A stretch of DNA of 64,000 nucleotides, taken from contig NC_018012.1 in the NCBI RefSeq assembly GCF_000227745.2, positions 3,435,412-3,499,411 of the forward strand, in the 5' to 3' direction. A program made the translations under genes and the position numbers. How positions within the stretch are numbered: the stretch's first letter is position 1; every line of letters starts with the position of its first letter. A model generated the notes under the pieces. That model was not told the DNA's origin. It was given only the letters and a program-made list of their open reading frames with translations, and made no database searches. Positions 1 to 8,520 of this stretch are shown here, piece by piece. This DNA is from Thiocystis violascens DSM 198. GTDB lineage: Bacteria > Pseudomonadota > Gammaproteobacteria > Chromatiales > Chromatiaceae.

Positions 1-160
1 GTCGATTGGGCCACAAGGTTGCCAGATACCCCGCGACCGCGCCCAGGCGATGGATCAGGGAGAGCGGCAGGCGCGAGATCAGGCGCACGAGTCCGCGCGC
101 GAAGGCATCCTTGACCGCGACCCCGAATGGGCGCCGACGTTTTACCGATTTGTCCGTCAC
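1..160 (-). CDS. LpxL/HtrB-type lipid A acyltransferase, N-terminal fragment
   Basis: Reading leftward from a GTG at 160 gives 53 codons before the window edge, so the gene is cut. The start has a GAGGT ribosome site seven bases upstream. The visible peptide has a basic N-terminus (VTDKSVKRRRPFGV), then an amphipathic stretch, then LPLSLIHRLGAVAGYLATL and WPNR. This pattern is typical of the start of lauroyl/myristoyl acyltransferases, which add secondary acyl chains to lipid A at the inner membrane. The catalytic HX4D/E motif would lie outside the window, so the family call rests on N-terminal resemblance only. The gene is divergent from the rhodanese gene on the right. Confidence 0.6.
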   Translation of the reverse strand, partial: MTDKSVKRRRPFGVAVKDAFARGLVRLISRLPLSLIHRLGAVAGYLATLWPNR

Positions 161-280
161 AAGAAGTACCTCAACGAGAGCGTCCACTCAGGTCGCCGAT
201 AACAGCGGGATAGCGGAACCGGGAACGTCGTTCAGGCGATTCCGGAATCGCGACAACTAACCACCAAATGAGAAAAGGCA

Positions 281-715
281 ATGCCAATGAGCGACGATCA
301 CCCGAAGAGTCTGACGCCCCAAGAGGCGTTGGAGATGCTCGAAACGCACCCCCAGGTCGTCCTAGTCGATATCCGTTCTTCCATGGAGTTTCTATTTGTC
401 GGCCATCCGAAGGGCGCAGTGCATGTCGCCTGGATCGATGAGCCGGACTGGGTCGTCAATCCGCACTTCGTCACCGAGATCCGTCAGCTTCTGCTTGGCG
501 GCGCGGCCTGCGAGACCAGCGATTCCTGCGCGCCCGTCATCCTCATCTGCCGCAGCGGAAAGCGCTCGCTCGATGCCGGAAAGGCGCTCATCCGCGATGG
601 ACTGAAGTCGGTCTATCATGTCGACGAGGGGTTCGAGGGCGACTTGGACGAGCACCATCACCGCAGCAGCCTCGGCGGCTGGCGGTTCCATGGCTTGCCC
701 TGGGAGCAATGCTGA
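281..715 (+). CDS. rhodanese-like sulfurtransferase
   Basis: A 144-residue single-domain rhodanese. The fold signature VVLVDIRSSMEF is near residues 26-37 and the active-site loop CRSGKRS has its catalytic Cys at about residue 90. Such proteins carry a persulfide and pass sulfane sulfur to acceptors in thiol, tRNA or Fe-S metabolism. Being next to iscR and cysE on the opposite strand fits a sulfur-handling role. A second ATG at 287 has better spacing from the AAGG motif and may be the true start. A Cys-containing insertion (GGAACETSDSC) just before the active-site strand is unusual and could be a redox or substrate-docking loop. The partner is not identifiable. Confidence 0.9.
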   Translation: MPMSDDHPKSLTPQEALEMLETHPQVVLVDIRSSMEFLFVGHPKGAVHVAWIDEPDWVVNPHFVTEIRQLLLGGAACETSDSCAPVILICRSGKRSLDAGKALIRDGLKSVYHVDEGFEGDLDEHHHRSSLGGWRFHGLPWEQC

Positions 716-936
716 TACCGCTCGCTTCCTGTGCTGGAAGCAGGGCATCCCGGATGCCCGCTTCCCCGAGCGCGGACTGGACATCGCGTCCATGGAGTCA
801 GCAATCGCCGATCGCATGTGCTCCATCGGGCAATCCCTGGACGTTGCTTGAATGGCGAACCGGCATGCGACAGCCAGCCGACAGTATCGCAAAGCCGCGC
901 GGTCGCGGATGGCGGCGACCGATGACGGGCGGCGTC
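716..936. other. convergent intergenic region, no gene seen
   Basis: About 220 bases lie between the convergent rhodanese and iscR genes. The region contains a short palindrome (GGCATCCCGGATGCC, around 745-759) but no T-run. I found no convincing gene on either strand. Confidence 0.5.
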
Positions 937-1419
937 TCAGGCGCGCGCGCCAATCCGCTGAATGCCGAGCTTCACGTCGACCGCGGCACAGGTGGTCGGG
1001 GGGCGTTCGCCCAAATCGTTGCGCTGATCCACCAATTGCTGAAGACTGATTTTATTCAGATGTTCGTAAATGCGATCGCTCAGATCGTGCCAGAGACCGT
1101 GCGTCAGACAGGGTCCGTTATTCTGACAATTGTGCGCGCCGCCGCAGCGCGTGGTGTCCACGCTTTCATCCACCGCGGCAATCACCTCGGCCACATGAAT
1201 GTCCGCCGGCGAACGGGCCAGATTGTAGCCACCACCCGGACCGCGCACGCTGGTCACAAGCGCGCTTTTGCGCAACTTGGCGAAGAGCTGCTCCAGATAG
1301 GACAGTGAAATCCCCTGGCGCTGGGCGATGTCGGCCAGCGTGATCGGCCCCTTGCCCTGATGGATGGCCAGATCCAGCATGGCGGTGACGGCATAGCGGC
1401 CTTTGGTCGTCAGTCTCAC
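937..1419 (-). CDS. iscR: Fe-S cluster assembly regulator IscR (Rrf2 family)
   Basis: A 160-residue Rrf2 regulator. The N-terminus [18 protein letters not shown] is the winged-helix DNA-binding domain of IscR. The cluster ligands are seen as C92, C98 and C104 plus H107, the same spacing as in E. coli IscR. Holo-IscR normally represses iscRSUA, and apo-IscR activates the suf system. The start is a GTG with GGAG ten bases upstream. The gene sits 62 bases downstream of cysE on the same strand. Unusually, iscS, iscU and iscA do not follow it: the next gene downstream is the convergent rhodanese. If the isc genes exist, they are elsewhere in the genome. Confidence 0.95.
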   Translation of the reverse strand: MRLTTKGRYAVTAMLDLAIHQGKGPITLADIAQRQGISLSYLEQLFAKLRKSALVTSVRGPGGGYNLARSPADIHVAEVIAAVDESVDTTRCGGAHNCQNNGPCLTHGLWHDLSDRIYEHLNKISLQQLVDQRNDLGERPPTTCAAVDVKLGIQRIGARA

Positions 1420-1481
1420 GTGAAATCGACTCCTGCAACAGAAACTTCGAGCATCATACGTTACCCGAGCAGAACGATCAA

Positions 1482-2279
1482 TTAAGCCATACGCGCTTTA
1501 GGGTCACGTGGACGGGGAAGATCGGCATCGGTCGCCGGGTCGATTTCCATCGCATCCAGGTCCGCGTCGTGCTCGAAGTGGGGCATGATGCCCTGGGCTT
1601 CGAGCGCGATCGACATGGCCTCCATGCGCTGGTCCATGTGATGGATATGATCCAGCATCCGGTTGATGGCATTGGCGACCGGGTCGGGCGCGTCGCGGGT
1701 CGCGCCATAGGCATCGAAGCCGATGCGCTTGGCGGTGTTGGCGCGGCGCTGGGCAGTCGCGTCCCTGGCGGGCTCGATGATCCGGCCCGGCACGCCCACC
1801 GCGGTCGCGCCGGGCGGGACCGATTTGACGACTACCGCATTGGAGCCGATACGCGCGCCGTCGCCGATCTCGATCGGCCCCAGCACCTTGGCCCCCGCGC
1901 CCACCACCACATCGCATCCCAGGGTCGGATGGCGCTTGCCCTTCTGCCAGGTGGTTCCGCCGAGCGTCACGCCGTGATAGAGCGTGCAGTCGTCGCCGAT
2001 TACCGCCGTCTCGCCGATCACCACGCCCATGCCGTGATCGATGAAAAAGCGTCGCCCGATCACCGCGCCCGGATGGATCTCGATGCCGGTGAACAGACGC
2101 GCGAGATTCGACAGCAACCGCGCGAGCCACTTGAGATCGTGTCGCCACAGCCGATGCGCGAGCCGATGGGCCATGACCGCGTGCAGTCCCGGATAGATCG
2201 TGAAGATTTCAAAACTGGTCCGCGCCGCGGGGTCGCGTTCGAACACGCAGGCGATGTCTTCTTTCAGTCGGTCGAACAT
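1482..2279 (-). CDS. cysE: serine O-acetyltransferase
   Basis: CysE (265 aa) makes O-acetylserine from serine and acetyl-CoA, the first committed step of cysteine synthesis. An N-terminal helical domain (about 1-70) is followed by left-handed beta-helix hexapeptide repeats, including [22 protein letters not shown] and the active-site stretch [11 protein letters not shown]. The C-terminal tail, after residue about 205, is longer than usual and acidic. In many gammaproteobacteria the order is trmJ-cysE-iscR. Here the 6 kb restriction-modification block separates trmJ from cysE. The start has only a weak ribosome site. Confidence 0.95.
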   Translation of the reverse strand: MFDRLKEDIACVFERDPAARTSFEIFTIYPGLHAVMAHRLAHRLWRHDLKWLARLLSNLARLFTGIEIHPGAVIGRRFFIDHGMGVVIGETAVIGDDCTLYHGVTLGGTTWQKGKRHPTLGCDVVVGAGAKVLGPIEIGDGARIGSNAVVVKSVPPGATAVGVPGRIIEPARDATAQRRANTAKRIGFDAYGATRDAPDPVANAINRMLDHIHHMDQRMEAMSIALEAQGIMPHFEHDADLDAMEIDPATDADLPRPRDPKARMA

Positions 2280-2345
2280 AGGTTTGGGTCAGCGATGAAT
2301 GGTGCGTGATCGGAAAAGGATGGCGCAGCGCTCGGCGGCGGCCAT

Positions 2346-4361
2346 TCAGACCTGGCGGGACAGCAGAATTTCCTCGCCCATCATATCGACGATCTTGACC
2401 GCGACCGTGCTCCCCGCGGGCGGGGCGGGCAACGCATAGCGCCCCTGCACGAACTCCTGCTTGCGTTCCGGCACATCCGACAGGCACACATTGAAGACTT
2501 CGCCGTTGTACGCCGTGTCGATTAGGACGCAATCCACCACCGCGCGCCAGTCCGGAATCTGGGCGCGGAACAGCGAAGTGTCCAGACTAAGCCGCGCGAC
2601 GATGCTGGGTGACATGACATCCTGGATCTCGACCGTCAACATGTCCCCGTCAGGCGTGCGCTCGCGCTGGATCGCGACCTCCGCGCTCGCCGGCTCGTGC
2701 TGGATGATGCCGCCGTATTTCTTGTCGGTGCGCAGTTCGATCAGATGAATGCGATTGATCGGGCGGTTACGGTTGTGCCGCTCCAGCCAGGCGCGCGCGG
2801 TCAGTTCCATGCCGAGCGTCACCACCAGAATATCCCGCTCCTCGCCCGGTCGGCCATCGAGTTCGCGCTTGACGCTGTCCAGATCCAACGGGGTCAGCGG
2901 ATGGTTGAAAGGAACGATCTTGACCAGGCGGTTGCCGCGCGTGCCATCGAAAAAGGCGTCGGTTTTGATGCGCTGAATGCCGAGATACTCGACCACCAGT
3001 TGCACCGCCTCGTTGTGCTGGATCTGGAGGTCGTAATCGTTCACCCGCCAGACGGTAAAGCCAAGTTGCGCGGGTTTGGGCGGCGCCTTGTCTGCGTCTG
3101 GGAGTAGGCTGCCTTGACGCTGTTTGGGTGCGTCTTCCGCCACCGACTGGTCGGCGATGATGGTTTGCAGACGTTTCGCGGTGGTTTGAATCGCGCCCTT
3201 GTTGATGTCGCAGCCGATCCAGCGGCGGCCGAGTTTTTGGGCGACGGCGGCGGTGGTGCCGGAGCCGATGAAGCAGTCGAGAATGATGTCACCGGGGTTT
3301 GATGACGATTGCATCAATCTACTAATAAGTGCTTCAGGTTTTTGTGTTGGATATTCTTCTTTTTCGCCAGACCAACCACGAAGCATACTTATATCTGTCC
3401 AAATTGATTGAACGGGTACCCCTTTAGAGTCATCAAGGTAGCGTTTTAACATTGGAACAGTACCCGGACGGGTTTGAACTATTCTGCCAGCATCATAGAT
3501 GTTCTGCATTTTCTCTTTAGAATAACGCCATGCTCTAACGACGCCAAGAAATTCATAGACTGGATTTCCTTTTGTTGCTCCACCGGGGCCAAGCAAATTA
3601 TCCAGCTTATATTTCCTGCCGTCATTTTCCGTATATCTATAAAAACCTTTTACATAGTCTTCATTAAGCGGAGTGTATTGAAGATTCCATGTTGGTCTGT
3701 CGCCTTTTGAATAAAAAAATATTTTATCGTGCACAGGCCCAAAATGCTCTGTTCCTTGGCCGACATTTCCGTGAGCATCAGATCGCTTCCAAATAAGCTC
3801 ATTACGATAATTTTCCGCCCCAAAAACCTCATCGATAATGCACTGGATGAAATGTCCTCGACGTGGATCACAATGCAAATAAAGAGAGCCTGCGTCACTT
3901 AGCAGTTCACGAAGCAACAACAACCGCTCATACATAAACTGCAAGTAATTGTCGTTCGCCCAGATATCCGTATATTGAACCTGCTCACCAAGACTGTAAT
4001 CCTCGCCATCCAGCTTGGCGCTCGCTGTCCCGCGTAGATTCACCTTGCGCACATAATCCGCCCCGGAATCGAACGGCGGATCGATATAGATCAGCTTGAC
4101 CTTGCCCCGAAACCCATTCGCCAACAGGTGCGCCAGCACATCCTTGTTATCGCCGTGGAACAGCAGACCGCCGCGCGGGTAACGCTCCGGCCAATCGCTC
4201 CAATTCAGGTCGGCGACGGGATCGGACGCGGTCTCTAACTGGAAACGCTCGATGTGCTGGGCGGGATAGGCGGGAACCGTGCTCAAAGGCTTCTTGCCCA
4301 CCCATTGCAGCATGGGTCGGCCCTTGGCCTTGGCGATCTTGACGTCTTGGGAAGGATGCAA
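2346..4361 (-). CDS. mod: type III restriction-modification methyltransferase (Mod)
   Basis: A 671-residue beta-class adenine methyltransferase. The catalytic motif IV DPPF is at about 94-97 and comes before the AdoMet motif I (LDCFIGSGTT, about 361-370); this order defines the class. The Mod subunit modifies adenine and supplies target recognition for the Res subunit. The start looks like TTG at 4361 with GGAG eight bases upstream; ATG at 4313 is an alternative. Bases about 3300-3960, encoding the variable recognition region (residues about 130-350), are clearly AT-richer than the flanks, which suggests domain exchange. The C-terminal region after about 400 is long and probably contacts Res. 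A repeat element separates it from the upstream small gene. Confidence 0.9.
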   Translation of the reverse strand: MHPSQDVKIAKAKGRPMLQWVGKKPLSTVPAYPAQHIERFQLETASDPVADLNWSDWPERYPRGGLLFHGDNKDVLAHLLANGFRGKVKLIYIDPPFDSGADYVRKVNLRGTASAKLDGEDYSLGEQVQYTDIWANDNYLQFMYERLLLLRELLSDAGSLYLHCDPRRGHFIQCIIDEVFGAENYRNELIWKRSDAHGNVGQGTEHFGPVHDKIFFYSKGDRPTWNLQYTPLNEDYVKGFYRYTENDGRKYKLDNLLGPGGATKGNPVYEFLGVVRAWRYSKEKMQNIYDAGRIVQTRPGTVPMLKRYLDDSKGVPVQSIWTDISMLRGWSGEKEEYPTQKPEALISRLMQSSSNPGDIILDCFIGSGTTAAVAQKLGRRWIGCDINKGAIQTTAKRLQTIIADQSVAEDAPKQRQGSLLPDADKAPPKPAQLGFTVWRVNDYDLQIQHNEAVQLVVEYLGIQRIKTDAFFDGTRGNRLVKIVPFNHPLTPLDLDSVKRELDGRPGEERDILVVTLGMELTARAWLERHNRNRPINRIHLIELRTDKKYGGIIQHEPASAEVAIQRERTPDGDMLTVEIQDVMSPSIVARLSLDTSLFRAQIPDWRAVVDCVLIDTAYNGEVFNVCLSDVPERKQEFVQGRYALPAPPAGSTVAVKIVDMMGEEILLSRQV

Positions 4362-4449
4362 AGGGATTGCTCCAAAGAGGATGCGGAATGTCGCGGGATT
4401 GGCCCGTTAGAGAATGAATGGATGGATGTTGGTATTGATAAAATGTTTA
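4362..4449. other. leader between the 205-bp repeat element and mod
   Basis: A short stretch upstream of mod with AT-richer patches. No gene was found. A promoter for mod may lie here, because the repeat element upstream is rich in stem-loops that could block read-through. Confidence 0.3.
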
Positions 4450-4654
4450 GGTGATTTTTGGGAAAGCTCATACCAGATTGCAGCCGTTCGTGGCGACGTG
4501 GCGACATTGAATCCGTTCGTGGTGAGCTTGTCGAACCATGAACGGATTCAATGTCAACCTCGGAGCGCGATTTTCCGTTCATCCTTCGACCCTTCGGCTC
4601 CGCTCAGGACTCAGGACGAACGGAAAATCGGTAAAATCTTCCCCGGAAATCACC
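4450..4654. repeat. GGTGATTT-ended miniature element, copy A (205 bp)
   Basis: The element begins GGTGATTTTTGGGAAAG and ends in AAATCACC, an imperfect inverted terminal repeat. It is flanked on both sides by TTA (4447-4449 and 4655-4657), as expected of a 3-bp target duplication. The interior holds two stem-loop units built on CCGTTCGT...ACGAACGG. It has no coding capacity. The right-hand TTA is also the TAA stop codon of the small gene on the minus strand. Related copies are at 5647-5817 and 24696-24770. Confidence 0.75.
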
Positions 4655-4996
4655 TTAGCGGGCATTGGCCTCGTCCCGGGCGAATTGGAATCCGGTTAAA
4701 TCCAGGCGGAATTCGCCGAGTGCGACGGGTTCGCTGTCGGCAATCAAGGTGCGCACATCCTTGCCAAGTTCCGCGAGCGCATCCCCTTCATCGAAAATGG
4801 GGCTCACGATATCGCCCAGCGTTTTTCCTTTCCCGGCAATCGCGGGATGCGACCGGCGGCGAGCGACGGTTGCCAATGGCTCGCCGTCATCGACCGTCAA
4901 TACAATCGCCTCAACGCGATGGTTAACGAACGACTCTGGTAAATCGATCACCAATTGCCGACTCGTGACCTCAAAAAATTGCCGTTGGACTTGCAT
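4655..4996 (-). CDS. small unknown protein within the restriction-modification block
   Basis: A 113-residue protein. The start is the ATG at 4996, which has GGAG six bases upstream. The longer reading frame to 5146 only translates palindromic repeats and is rejected. The N-terminal half (MQVQRQFFEVTSRQLVIDLP, then a VEAIVLTVDD stretch) resembles small beta-rich antitoxin-like proteins that precede a partner gene. The C-terminal half is an acidic helix-rich region (LGDIVSPIFDEGDALAELG). It lies downstream of the retropepsin-like gene and upstream of mod on the same strand. Function is unknown; a toxin-antitoxin-like or protease-partner role is only a guess. Its stop codon coincides with the repeat element's flanking TTA. 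Confidence 0.6.
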   Translation of the reverse strand: MQVQRQFFEVTSRQLVIDLPESFVNHRVEAIVLTVDDGEPLATVARRRSHPAIAGKGKTLGDIVSPIFDEGDALAELGKDVRTLIADSEPVALGEFRLDLTGFQFARDEANAR

Positions 4997-5027
4997 GGCG
5001 TGCTCCACGTTGAGTCTTCTCTTCTGG

Positions 5028-5131
5028 CTCCCACGCTCCAGCGTGGGAGCAAGGGCCGACGCTCCAGCGTCGCGTGACCGGACGGGCCGCTGGAACGACC
5101 CGCCGGCATTCCCACGCTGGAGCGTGGGAAC
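5028..5131. repeat. cluster of GCTCCCACGC-type palindromes
   Basis: Three palindromes lie close together. One is a 24-base GCTCCCACGC/GCGTGGGAGC palindrome near 5029-5052. The second is GACGCTCCAGCGTC at about 5058-5071. The third is a TTCCCACGC/GCGTGGGAA palindrome near 5109-5130. The unit is intergenic here, between the protease gene and the small gene. A copy of the same family is translated inside menD (17182-17227). It resembles REP/BIME elements and could form strong RNA hairpins. Confidence 0.75.
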
Positions 5132-5157
5132 GAGCGGGCAGTGCATGGAAACGCAGC

Positions 5158-5628
5158 CTATAAGTCATCGAGGCTGACATCGATAAAGGGACCGGCGGCG
5201 CGTTCGCGCACGAGCGCGGCATCCTCCAGATCCTGGATCGTCATCAATGATTTCGCCTTGCTGACCGCGAAATTGGGATTGGCCGGATTGACCATGACGG
5301 TCTGGCGTCCGGGATGGATCACCAGATCCATGTCCTCCATCGGAATGGCGCCGAGTAAAACCTCATTGCCCAGCACCATCGCGCCGGTGAGACAGCGGCG
5401 ATTTTCAAAGCCCGCGAGAATTGGCCCCACATAGGGCCGCCGACGCGAGGAGCCATCCGCCGTTTCCACTTCCCGTTCCTCGTAAGTATCCAGGTCGAGT
5501 TGCAGGGCGATGTGTTCGGGAATGCAGAGATGAACCGCGCCCGTATCGACCAGGGCCTGGACGGTGAGCGGTTTGATGTCCGGTTTGCGAACATTGCTCA
5601 GGGTGATGCTGGTGTAGATCAAGCCCAT
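5158..5628 (-). CDS. retropepsin-like (clan AA) aspartic protease
   Basis: A 156-residue protein. The motif ALVDTGAVHLCIP places the catalytic DTG at residues 28-30, and the later VLLGAIPMEDMDLVI matches the hydrophobic-hydrophobic-Gly element that closes the retropepsin active site. Single-lobed clan AA proteases work as homodimers. Bacterial substrates are mostly unknown. The C-terminal tail beyond about residue 125 (SLMTIQDLEDAALVRER) is an extension that may bind a partner. The gene lies between res and mod, separated from res by the 171-bp element and followed after 161 bp by the small unknown gene. Whether it belongs to the restriction system or is a separate two-gene cassette cannot be decided from sequence. 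Confidence 0.8.
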   Translation of the reverse strand: MGLIYTSITLSNVRKPDIKPLTVQALVDTGAVHLCIPEHIALQLDLDTYEEREVETADGSSRRRPYVGPILAGFENRRCLTGAMVLGNEVLLGAIPMEDMDLVIHPGRQTVMVNPANPNFAVSKAKSLMTIQDLEDAALVRERAAGPFIDVSLDDL

Positions 5629-5646
5629 GGTGCGATCCTCGTTTTA

Positions 5647-5817
5647 GGTGATTTCCGGGAAAGACTTTACCGATTTCCGTTCGTCCTGAGCTGGTCGAAG
5701 GACGAACGGAAATCGTGCTCCGAAGCCGACATTGCATCCGTTCATGGTTCGACCAGCTCACCACGAACGGATGCAATGTCATCGCGAACGTGGGTATAAA
5801 CTTTTCCGGAAATCACC
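5647..5817. repeat. GGTGATTT-ended miniature element, copy B (171 bp)
   Basis: Terminal inverted repeats GGTGATTTCCGGGAAAG and CTTTTCCGGAAATCACC bound this element. TTA flanks it on both sides (5644-5646 and 5818-5820). The interior carries the CCGTTCGTCC...GGACGAACGG and CCGTTCATGG...CACGAACGG stem-loops. The right flanking TTA is the TAA stop codon of res, so the insertion fell exactly at the end of res, between it and the protease gene. Confidence 0.8.
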
Positions 5818-8520
5818 TTAGTCTTGGGCGACGAAGCGCCGGGTCTCTTCCAAGGCTTCCGCCGGCAAGACGTTCCCCGCGAAAATGACCCGGTAGGTCA
5901 GTCGCTCGGGGTCGATGTCGGTCAGTTGGCGCATGGCGACCGCCTTGCGGCCTTCCCGGCTCCGGGGTTGCTGGCCGGTGTCGGCTCTGGCGAGATCGGC
6001 GGCGATGTCGGCTCGATGTTGCTCGGATTTGACTTCCACCACCAGACATTTGCCATCCTTGCGCAGAATGACGAAATCCGGGGTGTAGCGATGCCAGCGG
6101 CCATCCTCGCCCAGATATTCGGCGTACAGATCGGTCTTGGAGGGGTCGGTCAATCCGCCGGTGAACCACACACCCTCGACGTTCTCCGCGTACTGCGCGA
6201 TGACATTGAGCGCCTGTTCCAGATAGGCCGCTTCCGGTTCGGAATCGAAGTTGTAGCCTTCGTAATGGAACGATTTGTCCCGCGCGAAGCCTTGGTTCGG
6301 AAAGCTGTCCGCCATCCGGTAGAGGTGTTCGCGCGATTTCTCGAAGCTGATCCGGGCGGTATAAAAAGGCGTGCCGTCCGCGTCGGTGTGCCGCTGGAAG
6401 CCGTCGGGCTTGACCAGGGCCAGGGCGATTTCGACCTCCTGCCAGTCTTCCTCGTACTCGCGCCGTTGCGTTTCGATCTGTTGGGACAGGGCGTCCAGAT
6501 GATGAACCGGAATCGTCGCCCCCGCGCCGTAGAGGGCGCGCAAGGCGGCCAGCAGTTCGGACATGGGCAGATGGTAATTGGCGGCCAGTCCACCGGCGGC
6601 GGAATAGAGATCGAGCGTGTCGGGTTCGGCGTGCAGCGCCTCGGTATCGATGCGGGTCAGTTGGCCGCGTCCGCCCACCTCGACGATAGACCAGGTGTCC
6701 AGTCGCCCGGCCAGCGGGGCGTCAATCTCGGGACGCTGAAACGCCAGGGGCGAGACACCGGAAGGGTCCGCGCGACGCCGAAACCGCAGCACGCGTTTCT
6801 TGATCGACAGGGGCGGTAGATCCGGCTTGTGCAGACGGATGTCTTTTTCGAGACGTTCGGCTTGCGTCGCGTTGAGATCGTTCAGCGTGGTGCCGTAGGT
6901 TTCGACGAGTTGCCGTTCGAGGATGGATTCATTTTCCCGCGACACATAGATGCGGGCCGGGGTAGCGTTGCCCGGAACCTGACGCAGACAGCGAGTCGCT
7001 GCTTGCAGGACGAAATTGTTGCTGCCTGTGAGCCGCCGCACCAGACCGCAGGCGAACAGGCTGGGGCAATTCCAACCCTCGGTGCCCATGTTCACCAACA
7101 GCACGATGCGGTGTTGGGCACTCGGATCATGGGCCAGACGGTAGAACTCGGCCTTGACCGTCTCCGCTGACTTGGCATCCACCGCCAGCAAGACCGCTGG
7201 AGCAATGGCGCGTTGGGCAAGCGTGGATTCGATGGCGGTTCGCAGTTCGTCGCGGGCCGCGACGGTCGGAAAATAGAGCGCCAGACGGGCCGGCGAGCCG
7301 TCCGGAAGTCGCGTCTCCCAATAAGTGTCGACGAAATCGGTCACGATCTTGGAAACCAATAGGGAACCGTGTTCGTCGTCCAGGCTGAAGACCTTGATGT
7401 TGCCGGCGACGTCCTTCAGTACGCCATCCTGGATGCCCTCCCCGAGTCCGTACCAGACCACGACATCGCGCAGGGGTTGCCGCTCGAAATAGGGCGTGCC
7501 CGTGGTGTTCACGACCACCACCAGGTTGGTTTCCTGAGCGAGATAATCCACCGTGCGGCGCACCTTCTTGATGCCCTGTTCCTTGAAAACCGGCTCGCCG
7601 CTATCGGGGTCTTTCTCCCATTTGCCCAACAGCTTCTGCCCATAGGTGTGGTGGGCCTCGTCGGAGAACACCGCCAGATGGGGCAGGCTGGCAATCTTTT
7701 GCAGCCGAAGGTTGGCGATTTCCTCGGCCTCTTCCGCCTTGGTATTGGCGAACAGCCGGAATTGCTGCCCGTTGCCGCGCACGGCCGGTTTCTGGATGCG
7801 GATCTTTTCGGTGTTGGTGACGATCAGGTTATAGGCGCTGCCGTCGATCACGCCGGAGAGTTCCTTGTCGCCATCGCGCGTAAAGGTCAGTTTCAGACTG
7901 GCGGCAAACAGCTTCTCGAAACGGGGCGGCAGGAGCTTGCCGAAGGGGATGTCCGAGATTTCGCGCAAGGATTCGATGATGGTTTTCCCTGGGGCGAAGA
8001 TCAGGGCGTTTTGCACGAAGGGTCCGTCCGGATATTCCTGCGCCATGGCGAATTCGGTCGCGACGATGGCGCCGATCAGGATGGTTTTCCCGGCGCCCAT
8101 CGCCAGGGCCAGGATGTAGGAGGGGTAATCGAGCGTCAGAGTCTCGCGCAAACTTTCCAGATGATTGGCGCGGACGAAGGCGTTATCGGTGCGGATGCGC
8201 GCGAATAGGACGTCGAAATCATAATCGGCATCCTCGAATGCCTTGGCCGAGAGTCCGAGTGCCTCGCGGCGCTCCGCTTTCTTGGGGAAACAGCGCGCGT
8301 ACAGGTCCGGAATTTTCGGTGTGCCCTCGACCAGCCGGAGAAACCAATAGACTTCCAGCGCGCGGAATTGGGCCTTGCGCAGGTAGCGTAGATGGCCGGT
8401 TCGTTCGTCATCGATGGCATGGCCGAGGATTTCGGCGATGGCGGGATAGTCCGCGCACGGATAGCCTTCCGCGCGCCAGGCATCGACACGGGCGGCGATC
8501 AATTCGTGAAATAGGTTCAT
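5818..8520 (-). CDS. res: type III restriction endonuclease subunit (Res)
   Basis: A 900-residue DEAD-box-type restriction subunit. Walker A MGAGKT lies at about 141-146, motif II DEAHH at about 287-291, the NTTGTPY motif follows, and motif VI is QAATRCLRQ. A C-terminal PD-ExK nuclease is visible as TPDF...VVEVK (D815, E829, K831). Res pairs with Mod to translocate on and cleave DNA between unmodified sites. The ATG at 8520 overlaps the TGA stop of trmJ (ATGA), so res is probably translated from the trmJ message. An open frame continues upstream over trmJ, but that part is a shadow. The stop codon is the flanking TTA of the 171-bp repeat. Confidence 0.93.
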   Translation of the reverse strand: MNLFHELIAARVDAWRAEGYPCADYPAIAEILGHAIDDERTGHLRYLRKAQFRALEVYWFLRLVEGTPKIPDLYARCFPKKAERREALGLSAKAFEDADYDFDVLFARIRTDNAFVRANHLESLRETLTLDYPSYILALAMGAGKTILIGAIVATEFAMAQEYPDGPFVQNALIFAPGKTIIESLREISDIPFGKLLPPRFEKLFAASLKLTFTRDGDKELSGVIDGSAYNLIVTNTEKIRIQKPAVRGNGQQFRLFANTKAEEAEEIANLRLQKIASLPHLAVFSDEAHHTYGQKLLGKWEKDPDSGEPVFKEQGIKKVRRTVDYLAQETNLVVVVNTTGTPYFERQPLRDVVVWYGLGEGIQDGVLKDVAGNIKVFSLDDEHGSLLVSKIVTDFVDTYWETRLPDGSPARLALYFPTVAARDELRTAIESTLAQRAIAPAVLLAVDAKSAETVKAEFYRLAHDPSAQHRIVLLVNMGTEGWNCPSLFACGLVRRLTGSNNFVLQAATRCLRQVPGNATPARIYVSRENESILERQLVETYGTTLNDLNATQAERLEKDIRLHKPDLPPLSIKKRVLRFRRRADPSGVSPLAFQRPEIDAPLAGRLDTWSIVEVGGRGQLTRIDTEALHAEPDTLDLYSAAGGLAANYHLPMSELLAALRALYGAGATIPVHHLDALSQQIETQRREYEEDWQEVEIALALVKPDGFQRHTDADGTPFYTARISFEKSREHLYRMADSFPNQGFARDKSFHYEGYNFDSEPEAAYLEQALNVIAQYAENVEGVWFTGGLTDPSKTDLYAEYLGEDGRWHRYTPDFVILRKDGKCLVVEVKSEQHRADIAADLARADTGQQPRSREGRKAVAMRQLTDIDPERLTYRVIFAGNVLPAEALEETRRFVAQD

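Noticed and set aside
5028..5131. CRISPR-like repeats
   Set aside because: The units are palindromic with irregular spacing and no unique spacers, and there are no cas genes.
4997..5146. N-terminal extension of the small gene at 4655
   Set aside because: It translates palindromic repeats only (VPTLQRGN-like), while the ATG at 4996 has a proper GGAG site.
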